A DNA stretch of 5,462 nt from Candidatus Woesearchaeota archaeon (GTDB lineage: Archaea; Nanobdellota; Nanobdellia; Woesearchaeales; GW2011-AR4). Positions within the stretch are counted from its first letter, which is position 1, and each line of letters begins with the position of its first letter. The notes beneath the pieces are model-generated. The model was not told the origin of the DNA, searched no databases, and saw only the letters and a list, made by a program, of their open reading frames with translations. The DNA lies in the NCBI GenBank assembly GCA_016784195.1, contig JADHVE010000072.1:1-5462 (forward strand), given 5' to 3'. A program made the position numbers and the translations under genes. Shown in pieces: positions 1 to 5,299 of the stretch.

Positions 1-7
1 TGAAGCC

Positions 8-36
8 GTCCCACAATCTAAAAAACTCATAAATTT
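8..36 (+). repeat. Left terminal inverted repeat of the IS
   Basis: This end begins GTCCCACAAT, which is perfectly complementary to 1553-1562. Beyond the core the match to the other end needs a one-base indel and is patchy, then returns as TAAATTT at 30-36. It lies downstream of the transposase gene. Confidence 0.75.
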
Positions 37-39
37 TAA

Positions 40-52
40 AAAGAAAAAATAC
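40..52 (-). terminator. Probable poly-T terminator of the transposase gene
   Basis: Read on the minus strand, the transposase stop codon is followed directly by a T-rich tract (ATTTTTTCTTTTT), without a strong hairpin. Poly-U tracts of this type are sufficient for intrinsic termination in many archaea. A second T6 run lies further downstream at about 21-25, still inside the IS end. Confidence 0.45.
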
Positions 53-1462
53 TTAGCAGCCCTGAGATGCTTTCAACCTCCAAATCTTCTGGAGGTTGTG
101 TGCTATGCAAGCCAAATTAAACTCGATTTTCACTTTATCAACACCCCTTAGGAGAAACTCTCTAAATCCAAGGTTCTGCTTTAGGTTGCCATATACTGGC
201 TCCACAGTTATTTTCCTCAAGCCATATATTTTCTTTGACTCTAGCTTTTCCATTTTCTCTTTCATCCTAAGTCTTTCTCTGAAAAACTCAGGAACGTGCT
301 TTCTTACCCTCTTTTCTTTGTTGTAATAGACAAGAATCTTTTTTCCATTATTCTTCCTTATGTAAAAATGATGGTAAGGCAACCTTACACCCCTAACAAT
401 AACTTCATCATTCTCCCAATCATATTCATACTTATCATGATTCAAAGTTTCCCTTTTCCCATCCAATTTTTGTGCTTGTGCTCTGCTTGGAACATAAAGA
501 TCAATATCATTATCTTCAGCAAACTTAATATTGTTTCCATCGCTGTAGCCGCAGTCTAATCCAATTTTAGTCTCATCATTCAATTCAATATTGTTTTGTA
601 CATTCTTCATCTGTGGAATAAACTGTTTGACATCATGTTTGTCTTGACAAACATCATTTGCCAAAATGATTTGATTCTTATCAACACTCAACTGCGTATT
701 ATAGCTCAACTCAGCAAACCTTTTCTTAGTCTGCATTGTCCTTGCTTCTGGATCTGAAATTGAAACTTTCTTCAAAGAATATTTTTCAAGCTCATTCTTT
801 GCTTTTTTGATTATCTTCTTAATCTTCTTTTTGTCTTTTGACTTGTTATACTCCCTTACAATCTTCTTCATATCCTTCCTGTCCATTCCAGTAAGCCCAT
901 CATTTGCATTATCGCCGTATAATTCATCCTCTAATTCATCCAAAGCAATGTCCTCTTTAATCATCTTCTCAATTGCTTTGTCAAGCTTATCAATTACTTT
1001 TTTGTTAAAGTATCTTTTGTTTCCTGCGTATGCTTTTAATGTTGAGCCGTCTATTGAGATAAAGCTTAAGTCGACTAACTTATTTTTTGTTGCAAGTTCA
1101 ACAGTTTTCTTAAATGCGTTTTTAACAAATTCAGGATTGTCTTTTCTAAAGCGGTTAATTGTTCTCCAGTTAGGATTTACTTTCTCTGACAAATACATAA
1201 ATACAATATTCTCAAATGTAGCTTTAGCAAGCTTTCTTGAACTTCTTATTTTGCAGAGCAGCCCATACACAAGAATCTTCATTATGATTCTTGGGTGGTA
1301 TGCTGGATGGCCTGCCCCTTCATAAATCATGTCAAACTTTGTAAAGTCTAATGTTTCAACAAAGTCTTCAACTAAAAAACAAATGTGGTCTTTAGGTATC
1401 ATATCTTTAATAGATAAAGGCAGAAGCCAATTTTGGTTTTTGTTTGATTCGATGTAGGACAT
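53..1462 (-). CDS. IS1182-like DDE transposase
   Basis: The product (469 residues) cuts and joins the ends of the surrounding insertion sequence. The N-terminal ~100 residues match the DUF772-type domain (an IPKDH segment, then GHPAYHPRIIMKILVYG and CKIRSSRKLAKA). The DDE catalytic core follows: first Asp in SIDGSTLKAYAG (about residue 138), second Asp in IGLDCGYSDG (about 303), and Glu in TVEPVYGNLKQNLGFREF (about 421). A Lys/Asp/Glu-rich insert lies at about 155-230. The ATG at 1462 is preferred over an in-frame GTG at 1471 because GAGGTGA (1469-1475 on the minus strand) sits five bases before the ATG and overlaps the GTG. Length is usual for the family. The cysteine cluster common in IS1182 transposases before the final Glu is not present; the stretch around 360-400 is basic and cysteine-free. 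No stop or frameshift interrupts the gene. Family placement is from recognised motifs, not a search. Confidence 0.93.
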   Translation of the reverse strand: MSYIESNKNQNWLLPLSIKDMIPKDHICFLVEDFVETLDFTKFDMIYEGAGHPAYHPRIIMKILVYGLLCKIRSSRKLAKATFENIVFMYLSEKVNPNWRTINRFRKDNPEFVKNAFKKTVELATKNKLVDLSFISIDGSTLKAYAGNKRYFNKKVIDKLDKAIEKMIKEDIALDELEDELYGDNANDGLTGMDRKDMKKIVREYNKSKDKKKIKKIIKKAKNELEKYSLKKVSISDPEARTMQTKKRFAELSYNTQLSVDKNQIILANDVCQDKHDVKQFIPQMKNVQNNIELNDETKIGLDCGYSDGNNIKFAEDNDIDLYVPSRAQAQKLDGKRETLNHDKYEYDWENDEVIVRGVRLPYHHFYIRKNNGKKILVYYNKEKRVRKHVPEFFRERLRMKEKMEKLESKKIYGLRKITVEPVYGNLKQNLGFREFLLRGVDKVKIEFNLACIAHNLQKIWRLKASQGC

Positions 1463-1499
1463 AGAAATCACCTCATTTTTATTGATTTTATAGACGAAG

Positions 1500-1516
1500 G
1501 AATATATAAATCTTTC
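1500..1516 (-). promoter_or_regulatory. Archaeal TATA/BRE promoter of the transposase
   Basis: On the minus strand CGAAAGA (a BRE-like purine-rich element) is followed at once by TTTATATATT, a near-perfect archaeal box A. Initiation about 25 bases downstream would fall near 1478-1482, leaving a leader of less than 20 nt with the GAGGTGA ribosome site almost at the 5' end. It lies inside the IS, so the element brings its own archaeal promoter. Confidence 0.7.
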
Positions 1517-1534
1517 GGTCTCTCGTCGAGAAAT

Positions 1535-1562
1535 AAATTTACTGGATTGGTAATTGTGGGAC
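1535..1562 (-). repeat. Right terminal inverted repeat of the IS
   Basis: Read inward on the minus strand this begins GTCCCACAAT, identical to the left end, and reaches TAAATTT after a diverged middle part. It lies upstream of the transposase promoter. The AGCC direct repeat follows at 1563-1566. Confidence 0.75.
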
Positions 1563-1612
1563 AGCCTGACATGTTAAATACAATAAAATTTCCATTTCTC
1601 GACGGTAAAAAC

Positions 1613-1673
1613 GGGGGAGTTCGTGCTTCGCACATATAGTCTTTTTCTTTGAAAAAGAGATTTATTTTAGAAA
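1613..1673 (+). repeat. Two-hairpin repeat unit, copy A
   Basis: The unit is 61 bases: GGGGGAGTTC, then the hairpin GTGC-TTC-GCAC (1623-1633), the 7-nt spacer ATATAGT, the hairpin CTTTTTC-TTT-GAAAAAG (1641-1657), and a 16-nt AT-rich tail ending in AAA before the next G-run. It shares this architecture with the unit at 1693-1757. Strand is unproven because hairpins read in both directions; the G-run is given as the start. It could be a structured RNA element, a DNA hairpin repeat or a short palindromic mobile repeat. Confidence 0.6.
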
Positions 1674-1692
1674 GGGGGAGTTCTTAATTAAA
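1674..1692 (+). repeat. Short G-rich repeat between the two hairpin units
   Basis: GGGGGAGTTC is followed only by TTAATTAAA and then the next G-run. It is a 19-base copy that lacks both hairpins. AAAGGGGGAGTTC is identical here (1671-1683) and at 1690-1702. Confidence 0.55.
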
Positions 1693-1757
1693 GGGGGAGT
1701 TCCTAGTCCTAACGGACATCTACGCTTTTACTTCGTAAAAGAAAATTATATTGGAAA
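1693..1757 (+). repeat. Two-hairpin repeat unit, copy B
   Basis: The unit is 65 bases: GGGGGAGTTC, CTA, the hairpin GTCC-TAAC-GGAC (1706-1717), the 7-nt spacer ATCTACG, the hairpin CTTTTAC-TTC-GTAAAAG (1725-1741), and a 16-nt AT-rich tail ending in AAA before GGGGGCGAG. Relative to copy A, each stem carries one base-pair exchange that keeps pairing (G-C to C-G in the small stem, T-A to A-T in the long stem), while spacer and tail lengths are the same. Confidence 0.6.
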
Positions 1758-1766
1758 GGGGGCGAG

Positions 1767-1787
1767 AAAAAAGAATTTGAATTTCTT
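1767..1787 (-). terminator. Probable operon terminator after the HEPN gene
   Basis: Shortly after the HEPN stop codon the minus strand has AAGAA...TTCTT, a weak five-pair stem around a seven-base loop, followed directly by TTTTTT (complement of 1767-1772). This T6 run fits an archaeal poly-U terminator. It abuts the G-rich motif at 1758-1766, so part of it may belong to the repeat tract. Confidence 0.4.
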
Positions 1788-1794
1788 AATTATA

Positions 1795-2271
1795 TCATTC
1801 TTGATTCAGATAAGCATTGCAGTGTTTAAAGAATATTTTTGCATTTTTTAATGATTCATTTGCTGGTTCAATATTTGCCTGTGAGATTGTGTTGTATGTA
1901 AAATCTCCTCTCTTTTTCTTTTCTGATTTAAAGATCTGCAAGAGACTTTCTGCTTTTACAATCATTTTCTTATAAATCATAAACAATTTTGCATCTAATA
2001 CTCCTGTATCAATAAACTCTTTTTTGAAAGCATCTAATGTTTTTCTATGTGCTTCTGGAGCTTTAGTGTCTATGTTTTTTGTTAAGAGCATTGCTTTTGC
2101 ACAATAGAATATAGAATAATAGCAATGGCTTATAACTCCACTGTAAAATGTTTCATCCTCTGGAATATCAAAATTATTAAGTAGTTTGTTGCCTGATGAT
2201 TCTAAGAGTAATATTCCCATATTCATCTCAGTTCTTGCTCGTTTTAAGTATAATTCAACCTTTGAATCCAT
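1795..2271 (-). CDS. HEPN-domain protein, probable RNase toxin of an MNT-HEPN pair
   Basis: The 158-residue helical protein resembles UPF0332/HEPN proteins. The second-helix signature SHCYYSIFYCAKAML (about residues 49-62) is typical of that group, and the C-terminal active-site region reads KKRGDFTYN (about 119-127). In canonical HEPN RNases the motif is Rx4-6H, and in HepT-type toxins Rx4HxY. Here Arg121 is followed four residues later by Tyr126 instead of His, and the +2 position is Thr. Arg-x4-Tyr also occurs in UPF0332 members, so this may be a family variant rather than a lost site. The gene overlaps the upstream nucleotidyltransferase gene by 17 bases, and GAGAGGT seven bases before the ATG is a good ribosome site. 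It is the last gene of the operon. By analogy with MNT-HEPN systems it would cut RNA unless modified by its partner. Domain call is firm; toxin activity is inference. Confidence 0.8.
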   Translation of the reverse strand: MDSKVELYLKRARTEMNMGILLLESSGNKLLNNFDIPEDETFYSGVISHCYYSIFYCAKAMLLTKNIDTKAPEAHRKTLDAFKKEFIDTGVLDAKLFMIYKKMIVKAESLLQIFKSEKKKRGDFTYNTISQANIEPANESLKNAKIFFKHCNAYLNQE

Positions 2272-2908
2272 TTTGAAGACCTCTCAATAGTATTTTATAA
2301 TATGAACTTATTCCATTAACGATTATGTGATTCTTAGTACATTCTTTTCCATAATTAAATTCTTTGTTTATTAGCATTTGGTAAAATTCTTCTTCAGTAA
2401 ATACGAATCCATGAACTTCAGGTATTGTCAATTCTCCCTCTTTTAAAGCTATTTCAAAAGGTTTTTTATTTGCTTCTGGGATTATTATTGCAATATCTAA
2501 ATCTGAATCTTTTGTTTGCTTGTTTTTTGCATAACTTCCAGTTATTAAGAGAATGTAGAATGAAGTTTTGATTTTTTTTTCTATCTGTTGTATTACTTTG
2601 TAGGGGATTTGCTTGTTTTTTTGCTTTAGAACCGTTTCTGCTAACATAAAATGATCCAATTCTTTAGTATTTTCATTGATTTTGTATATGTTTGTGTTTC
2701 CCCTTTTTTCTTTTTTTAGGATTGTTTTTGAGAATTTTTCTAAAGCTTCATAGACATAATGATGAGACTTGTTTTTTGTTGCGGTTTTTATCTCTGTTAA
2801 AGTAAAATCTTTCCATGGCTCTTTGATGAAAGGTATGAGTAATTCTATCTCTTTCTTTAATTGTCCACTTTTATGGATAGAACTATCCACTTTATTGGTT
2901 TTTGTCAT
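2255..2908 (-). CDS. Winged-helix/MNT-type nucleotidyltransferase, probable antitoxin
   Basis: The 217-residue protein has two parts. Residues about 20-80 look like a winged helix-turn-helix (FTLTEIKTATKNKSHHYVYE, then a basic wing KKEKRGNTNIYKIN). Residues about 100-200 form a minimal DNA polymerase beta-like nucleotidyltransferase domain with GSYAKNKQTKDSDLDIAI: Gly124-Ser125 and the metal-binding Asp136 and Asp138. The third acidic residue is not certain; Glu164 in the strand around IPEVHGFVF is a candidate. In characterised MntA-HepT pairs this enzyme transfers AMP to a HEPN toxin tyrosine; that role is inferred here from the neighbour gene. The start at 2908 overlaps the helicase gene by 17 bases; AGGA lies about 12 bases upstream, so initiation may depend on translational coupling. 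The fused DNA-binding domain could give autoregulation. Confidence 0.83.
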   Translation of the reverse strand: MTKTNKVDSSIHKSGQLKKEIELLIPFIKEPWKDFTLTEIKTATKNKSHHYVYEALEKFSKTILKKEKRGNTNIYKINENTKELDHFMLAETVLKQKNKQIPYKVIQQIEKKIKTSFYILLITGSYAKNKQTKDSDLDIAIIIPEANKKPFEIALKEGELTIPEVHGFVFTEEEFYQMLINKEFNYGKECTKNHIIVNGISSYYKILLRGLQNGFKG

Positions 2909-4778
2909 TTTGTTGATTAATCCTTTTTTTTAGATATTCTGCAAGATTCTTATCACAACAATAAACATAACAGCCTTTTTGTCCTCTAGTCATAAGAGTT
3001 CTATAAGTATTCTTAATTATCTCATCTGCAACTTTTTTAGCTTTTTCAGGATCTTTTTTAAACATCCCTTTAATTCCAAACAAAGACTTATCTGTTATTG
3101 CTCTTTTTGTAAAATCTGTGATTATACCTTCTTCATATCTTAAATCGTTTCCGATGATAACTCCAACATAATCAAATTCTAATCCTTGTGACGTATGAAT
3201 ACAACCAATCTCATTTACTGATTCACTGTCAATTGCCCAAGTAGAAGTATTTCCTAAGTTCCAACTCATTGAAAAGTCAAACTCTTTAATGTTAATATCA
3301 TGGATGTGTGTTTTATTTTTTCCATCCTTATTCCAATTCCAACAATATCCTGCTAAAAGCCTAGCTTTATTACTTAAAGAATTTTTTTCTAAAACTAATC
3401 TTTTCAATTCATTTGGATCATCTATAACCCTAAAATAATATTCTTTATCAAAACCATCATAATTTGCAGTTTTTCTTATTTCTAAAACATCATCTAACCA
3501 AGCAAGATAACCATCTGAACCATTGCATCTAAATTGAGATTCTAGATTTAATATTTTGAATTCTGCACCTTGTTCTTCTGAAAATTTTATGATTGTATCT
3601 TTTCTTCCAATATCATAAATGTCCACTCTTTGACTTTCGTCGATAAAGAAGACACTAAATTTAGATGAACGAATAATCTCTTTTATTTGGTTTTCACCTT
3701 TGTTTTTAAAAAGACCTGACTTTTTATTTAATCTATGTGCTTCATCAACAATAAGTGCGTCAAACAAGTTAGGTTTGCAATCGTGAAATATCCCTGAACC
3801 TTTAAACAAATTATCAATATGAGATTTTGTAACACTACCTTTTAATTTGGCAGAGTAAACATTTCTAGGTGCGGAATTTTTTGAAATATAATGAGTTACA
3901 CAATTTTTAGAAGTTAAATGAACAAGTAAATTAATAGCTAAAACAGATTTTCCAGTTCCAGGACCTCCCTCAACAATTAATACTCTTTTCTTTTTATCTT
4001 TATGTGATTGTACTGCCATTTTTGTGCCTTCTTCATATACGACTTTTTGATCATCAATCAAAGTAAATTCTCTATTACCTTTAATCATATTTTTAAGAGA
4101 ATCTTGAAGAGATTTAGAGGGTTTTAATCGACCTTTATCAATTTTGTATAATGCTTCCCGATTATCTCCTATTTTTATGAATTTTTTAATAAAATCTCTT
4201 AGAATCATAGCATCTCCTTTTGTATAAACAGGAGCTTGCTTAATGTAGAATTTATAGACATCATCTTCAATTTCAGGGTAAGTAGTCTTATTCAGGTTGT
4301 GTAAATAAGCACAAGGATGAATTCCTATTGATTCATTTTGTACAGTCTCATTAAAGTCTTTAATAAGATTATAATAAGACCATGCTTGATATGAAGGGTG
4401 AGTTGTTTCATGAAAACCTCTTCCCAAAGGTGTTTTGATTATCCCATCTTTATCACTAACAAGTTCCACTTCAGACCATTGTTTAAGTTCAATTATGATA
4501 ACTGAAGATTTTCCTTCATCAGACTTTCCTGAAATCATAAAATCAACACGTTTACTTGTTGAAGGAATTCTAAACTCAATTGCAATACCTGCTTCATTAG
4601 GAATTTCTTTGGTTTCAAGAACAAGATACATATCTTTCATAGAGTTAGTCCAAGAAGCAATTTCTTTTTTTGTGGTTCTACCTACTTTTTCTTGGTAAGC
4701 CTCGTAAATTTCTTCATCAATAGTTCCATTTACAACTGAATTCAAAAACAATTCTTTTGTTCCTTCATAAACTAACAT
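2892..4778 (-). CDS. PD-(D/E)XK nuclease / SF1 helicase (DUF2075, Schlafen-type helicase)
   Basis: The 628-residue protein combines two modules. The N-terminal part carries a PD-(D/E)XK nuclease signature: Asp79 in KRVDFMI, Glu97 and Lys99 in VIIIELKQW, and a RecB-like QxxxY at Gln131-Tyr135. The C-terminal part is a superfamily 1 helicase: Walker A GGPGTGKS (271-278), Walker B LIVDEAHR (342-349), motif III FFIDESQ (377-383), QFR (415-417), motif V around HTSQGLEFDYVGV (528-540) and motif VI TYRTLMTRGQKG (591-602). All key residues are present, so both activities are probably intact. This arrangement matches DUF2075 proteins (COG3410). It would unwind or translocate on nucleic acid and cut it; the substrate is unknown. 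The ATG at 4778 has GGAG seven bases upstream and directly follows the pyrophosphohydrolase stop codon. The gene end overlaps the next gene. No signal peptide or membrane segment is seen. Confidence 0.9.
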   Translation of the reverse strand: MLVYEGTKELFLNSVVNGTIDEEIYEAYQEKVGRTTKKEIASWTNSMKDMYLVLETKEIPNEAGIAIEFRIPSTSKRVDFMISGKSDEGKSSVIIIELKQWSEVELVSDKDGIIKTPLGRGFHETTHPSYQAWSYYNLIKDFNETVQNESIGIHPCAYLHNLNKTTYPEIEDDVYKFYIKQAPVYTKGDAMILRDFIKKFIKIGDNREALYKIDKGRLKPSKSLQDSLKNMIKGNREFTLIDDQKVVYEEGTKMAVQSHKDKKKRVLIVEGGPGTGKSVLAINLLVHLTSKNCVTHYISKNSAPRNVYSAKLKGSVTKSHIDNLFKGSGIFHDCKPNLFDALIVDEAHRLNKKSGLFKNKGENQIKEIIRSSKFSVFFIDESQRVDIYDIGRKDTIIKFSEEQGAEFKILNLESQFRCNGSDGYLAWLDDVLEIRKTANYDGFDKEYYFRVIDDPNELKRLVLEKNSLSNKARLLAGYCWNWNKDGKNKTHIHDINIKEFDFSMSWNLGNTSTWAIDSESVNEIGCIHTSQGLEFDYVGVIIGNDLRYEEGIITDFTKRAITDKSLFGIKGMFKKDPEKAKKVADEIIKNTYRTLMTRGQKGCYVYCCDKNLAEYLKKRINQQNDKNQ

Positions 4779-4779
4779 A

Positions 4780-5145
4780 TTAATACTCCGAATATTTTTT
4801 ATTGCATCCTTTCACCTTATCAACAGGATACTTTTCATTATTTTTCATTATCTTTTTATTTAGTTCTGTAGTCAAATCTATATTATATCTTTGAGCTAAT
4901 CTTACTAAGAAATAAAGAACATCAGCCATCTCTTCAGTTAATTCTTGTTTTTTACTCTTATTCTCAAACATTTCATTCACTTGTTTTTCAGATTTAAACC
5001 TAAAATGTTCTAACAATTCAGAAGCTTCTGTAACTATTCCTATAGCTAATTCTTTTGCATTATGAAATTGATCCCAATCTCTCTCCTCACAAAAAGTTCT
5101 TACTTTTTCTTTGAGATGACTTATTGTCTTTTCATTATCACTCAT
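4780..5145 (-). CDS. MazG-like nucleotide pyrophosphohydrolase
   Basis: The 121-residue protein belongs to the all-alpha NTP pyrophosphohydrolases of the MazG/RS21-C6 (dCTPase) type, which hydrolyse (d)NTPs to the monophosphate and PPi. The first signature is RDWDQFHNAKELAIGIVTEA running into the metal-binding Glu40-x-x-Glu43 and EHFRF. The second is Glu72-x-x-Asp75 in EEMADVLYFLVRLA, and the C-terminal KNNEKYPVDKVKG is characteristic. All metal ligands expected of the family are present, and the length is that of single-domain members. The ATG at 5145 is chosen over an upstream in-frame start at 5184 because it forms an ATGA overlap with the preceding small gene, has GAGGGG seven bases upstream, and removes a lysine-rich N-terminus that would overlap that gene. 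Substrate cannot be read from sequence; dCTP-like nucleotides are possible. Position in the operon suggests nucleotide depletion or clean-up in a defence response (inference). Confidence 0.88.
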   Translation of the reverse strand: MSDNEKTISHLKEKVRTFCEERDWDQFHNAKELAIGIVTEASELLEHFRFKSEKQVNEMFENKSKKQELTEEMADVLYFLVRLAQRYNIDLTTELNKKIMKNNEKYPVDKVKGCNKKYSEY

Positions 5146-5288
5146 TTTCTCGCCCCTCTTTTTCTTAATTCTTCTTCCATACACTTTTCAAATTGACGAG
5201 ATACTATCCAACCTTCTTGCTTACAAATCTCTCTATATTTATCATAAAGTTTAGAATTTACTTTTAATGTGATATTTTTTGATTCCAT
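5142..5288 (-). CDS. Small ribbon-helix-helix-like regulator
   Basis: This is a 48-residue basic protein beginning MESKNITLKVNSKLYDKY and ending ELRKRGARK. The pattern is that of Arc/MetJ/CopG-type ribbon-helix-helix proteins: one short N-terminal strand (NITLKVN, about 5-11), helix 1 (SKLYDKYREICKQEG), a turn (WIVS) and helix 2 (RQFEKCMEEELRKR). It would bind DNA as a dimer through the paired strands. The ATG at 5288 has AGGTGG five bases upstream and a TATA box about 35 bases further up, so it is the first gene of the operon. Its TGA overlaps the ATG of the pyrophosphohydrolase gene (ATGA), indicating coupled translation. It is likely the autorepressor of the operon. The family call rests on length and pattern only. 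Confidence 0.68.
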   Translation of the reverse strand: MESKNITLKVNSKLYDKYREICKQEGWIVSRQFEKCMEEELRKRGARK

Positions 5289-5293
5289 TTAAT

Positions 5294-5299
5294 CCACCT
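5294..5299 (-). promoter_or_regulatory. Ribosome-binding site of the first operon gene
   Basis: AGGTGG on the minus strand lies five bases before the ATG at 5288. It fixes the start of the 48-residue regulator and supports that this small gene is real. Confidence 0.65.

Larger units (their letters stand above)
8..1562 (-). mobile_element. Complete IS1182-like insertion sequence
   Basis: The element is about 1,555 bp and carries one transposase gene read on the minus strand. Its ends share a perfect 10-bp terminal inverted repeat: GTCCCACAAT at 8-17 and its complement at 1553-1562. The similarity continues imperfectly inward to a TAAATTT block at 30-36 (complement at 1535-1541), giving roughly 28-29 bp ends with one indel. 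A direct AGCC repeat lies immediately outside both ends (4-7 and 1563-1566), as expected for a 4-bp target duplication. Intact gene, intact ends and matching target repeat suggest a recent, possibly still active insertion. Because AGCC is partly self-complementary with its partner, the outer boundary could be shifted by up to three bases (ends GCC/GCT before the shared core). Confidence 0.85.
1567..1794. other. Non-coding tract between IS and operon
   Basis: This 228-base stretch has no convincing gene in any frame. It contains four G-rich motifs on the plus strand: GGGGGAGTTC at 1613-1622, 1674-1683 and 1693-1702, and the related GGGGGCGAG at 1758-1766. Short perfect hairpins lie between them. 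A short minus-strand reading frame starts at an ATG at 1595 and runs into the IS, without a ribosome site. The left part (1567-1610) is simple AT-rich sequence. Confidence 0.6.

Noticed and set aside
96..559. Two shorter plus-strand open frames opposite the transposase C-terminus
   Set aside because: Both lie inside a convincingly coding minus-strand gene, lack ribosome sites and show no domain pattern.
807..1325. Long plus-strand open frame opposite the transposase
   Set aside because: It is the antisense shadow of a clear transposase gene; its Ser/Phe/Leu/Ile-rich translation has no recognisable domain and arises from complementing Lys/Glu/Asp-rich codons.
1613..1766. G-rich repeats as a CRISPR array
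   Set aside because: There are only three or four short motifs with unequal spacing (61, 19, 65) and the intervening sequence is itself repeated and structured; no cas gene is present.
2924..2931. A8 slippery tract near the end of the helicase gene as a programmed frameshift
   Set aside because: A shift there would stop within a few codons and no stimulatory structure or benefit is evident; homopolymers are common in this AT-rich sequence.
4435..4698. Plus-strand open frame opposite the nuclease domain
   Set aside because: It is antisense to the conserved PD-(D/E)XK region and has no ribosome site.
5146..5184. N-terminal extension of the pyrophosphohydrolase to an upstream ATG
   Set aside because: The extension lies entirely within the 48-residue regulator gene in another frame, is lysine/arginine-rich without family similarity, and the downstream ATG has its own ribosome site and ATGA coupling.
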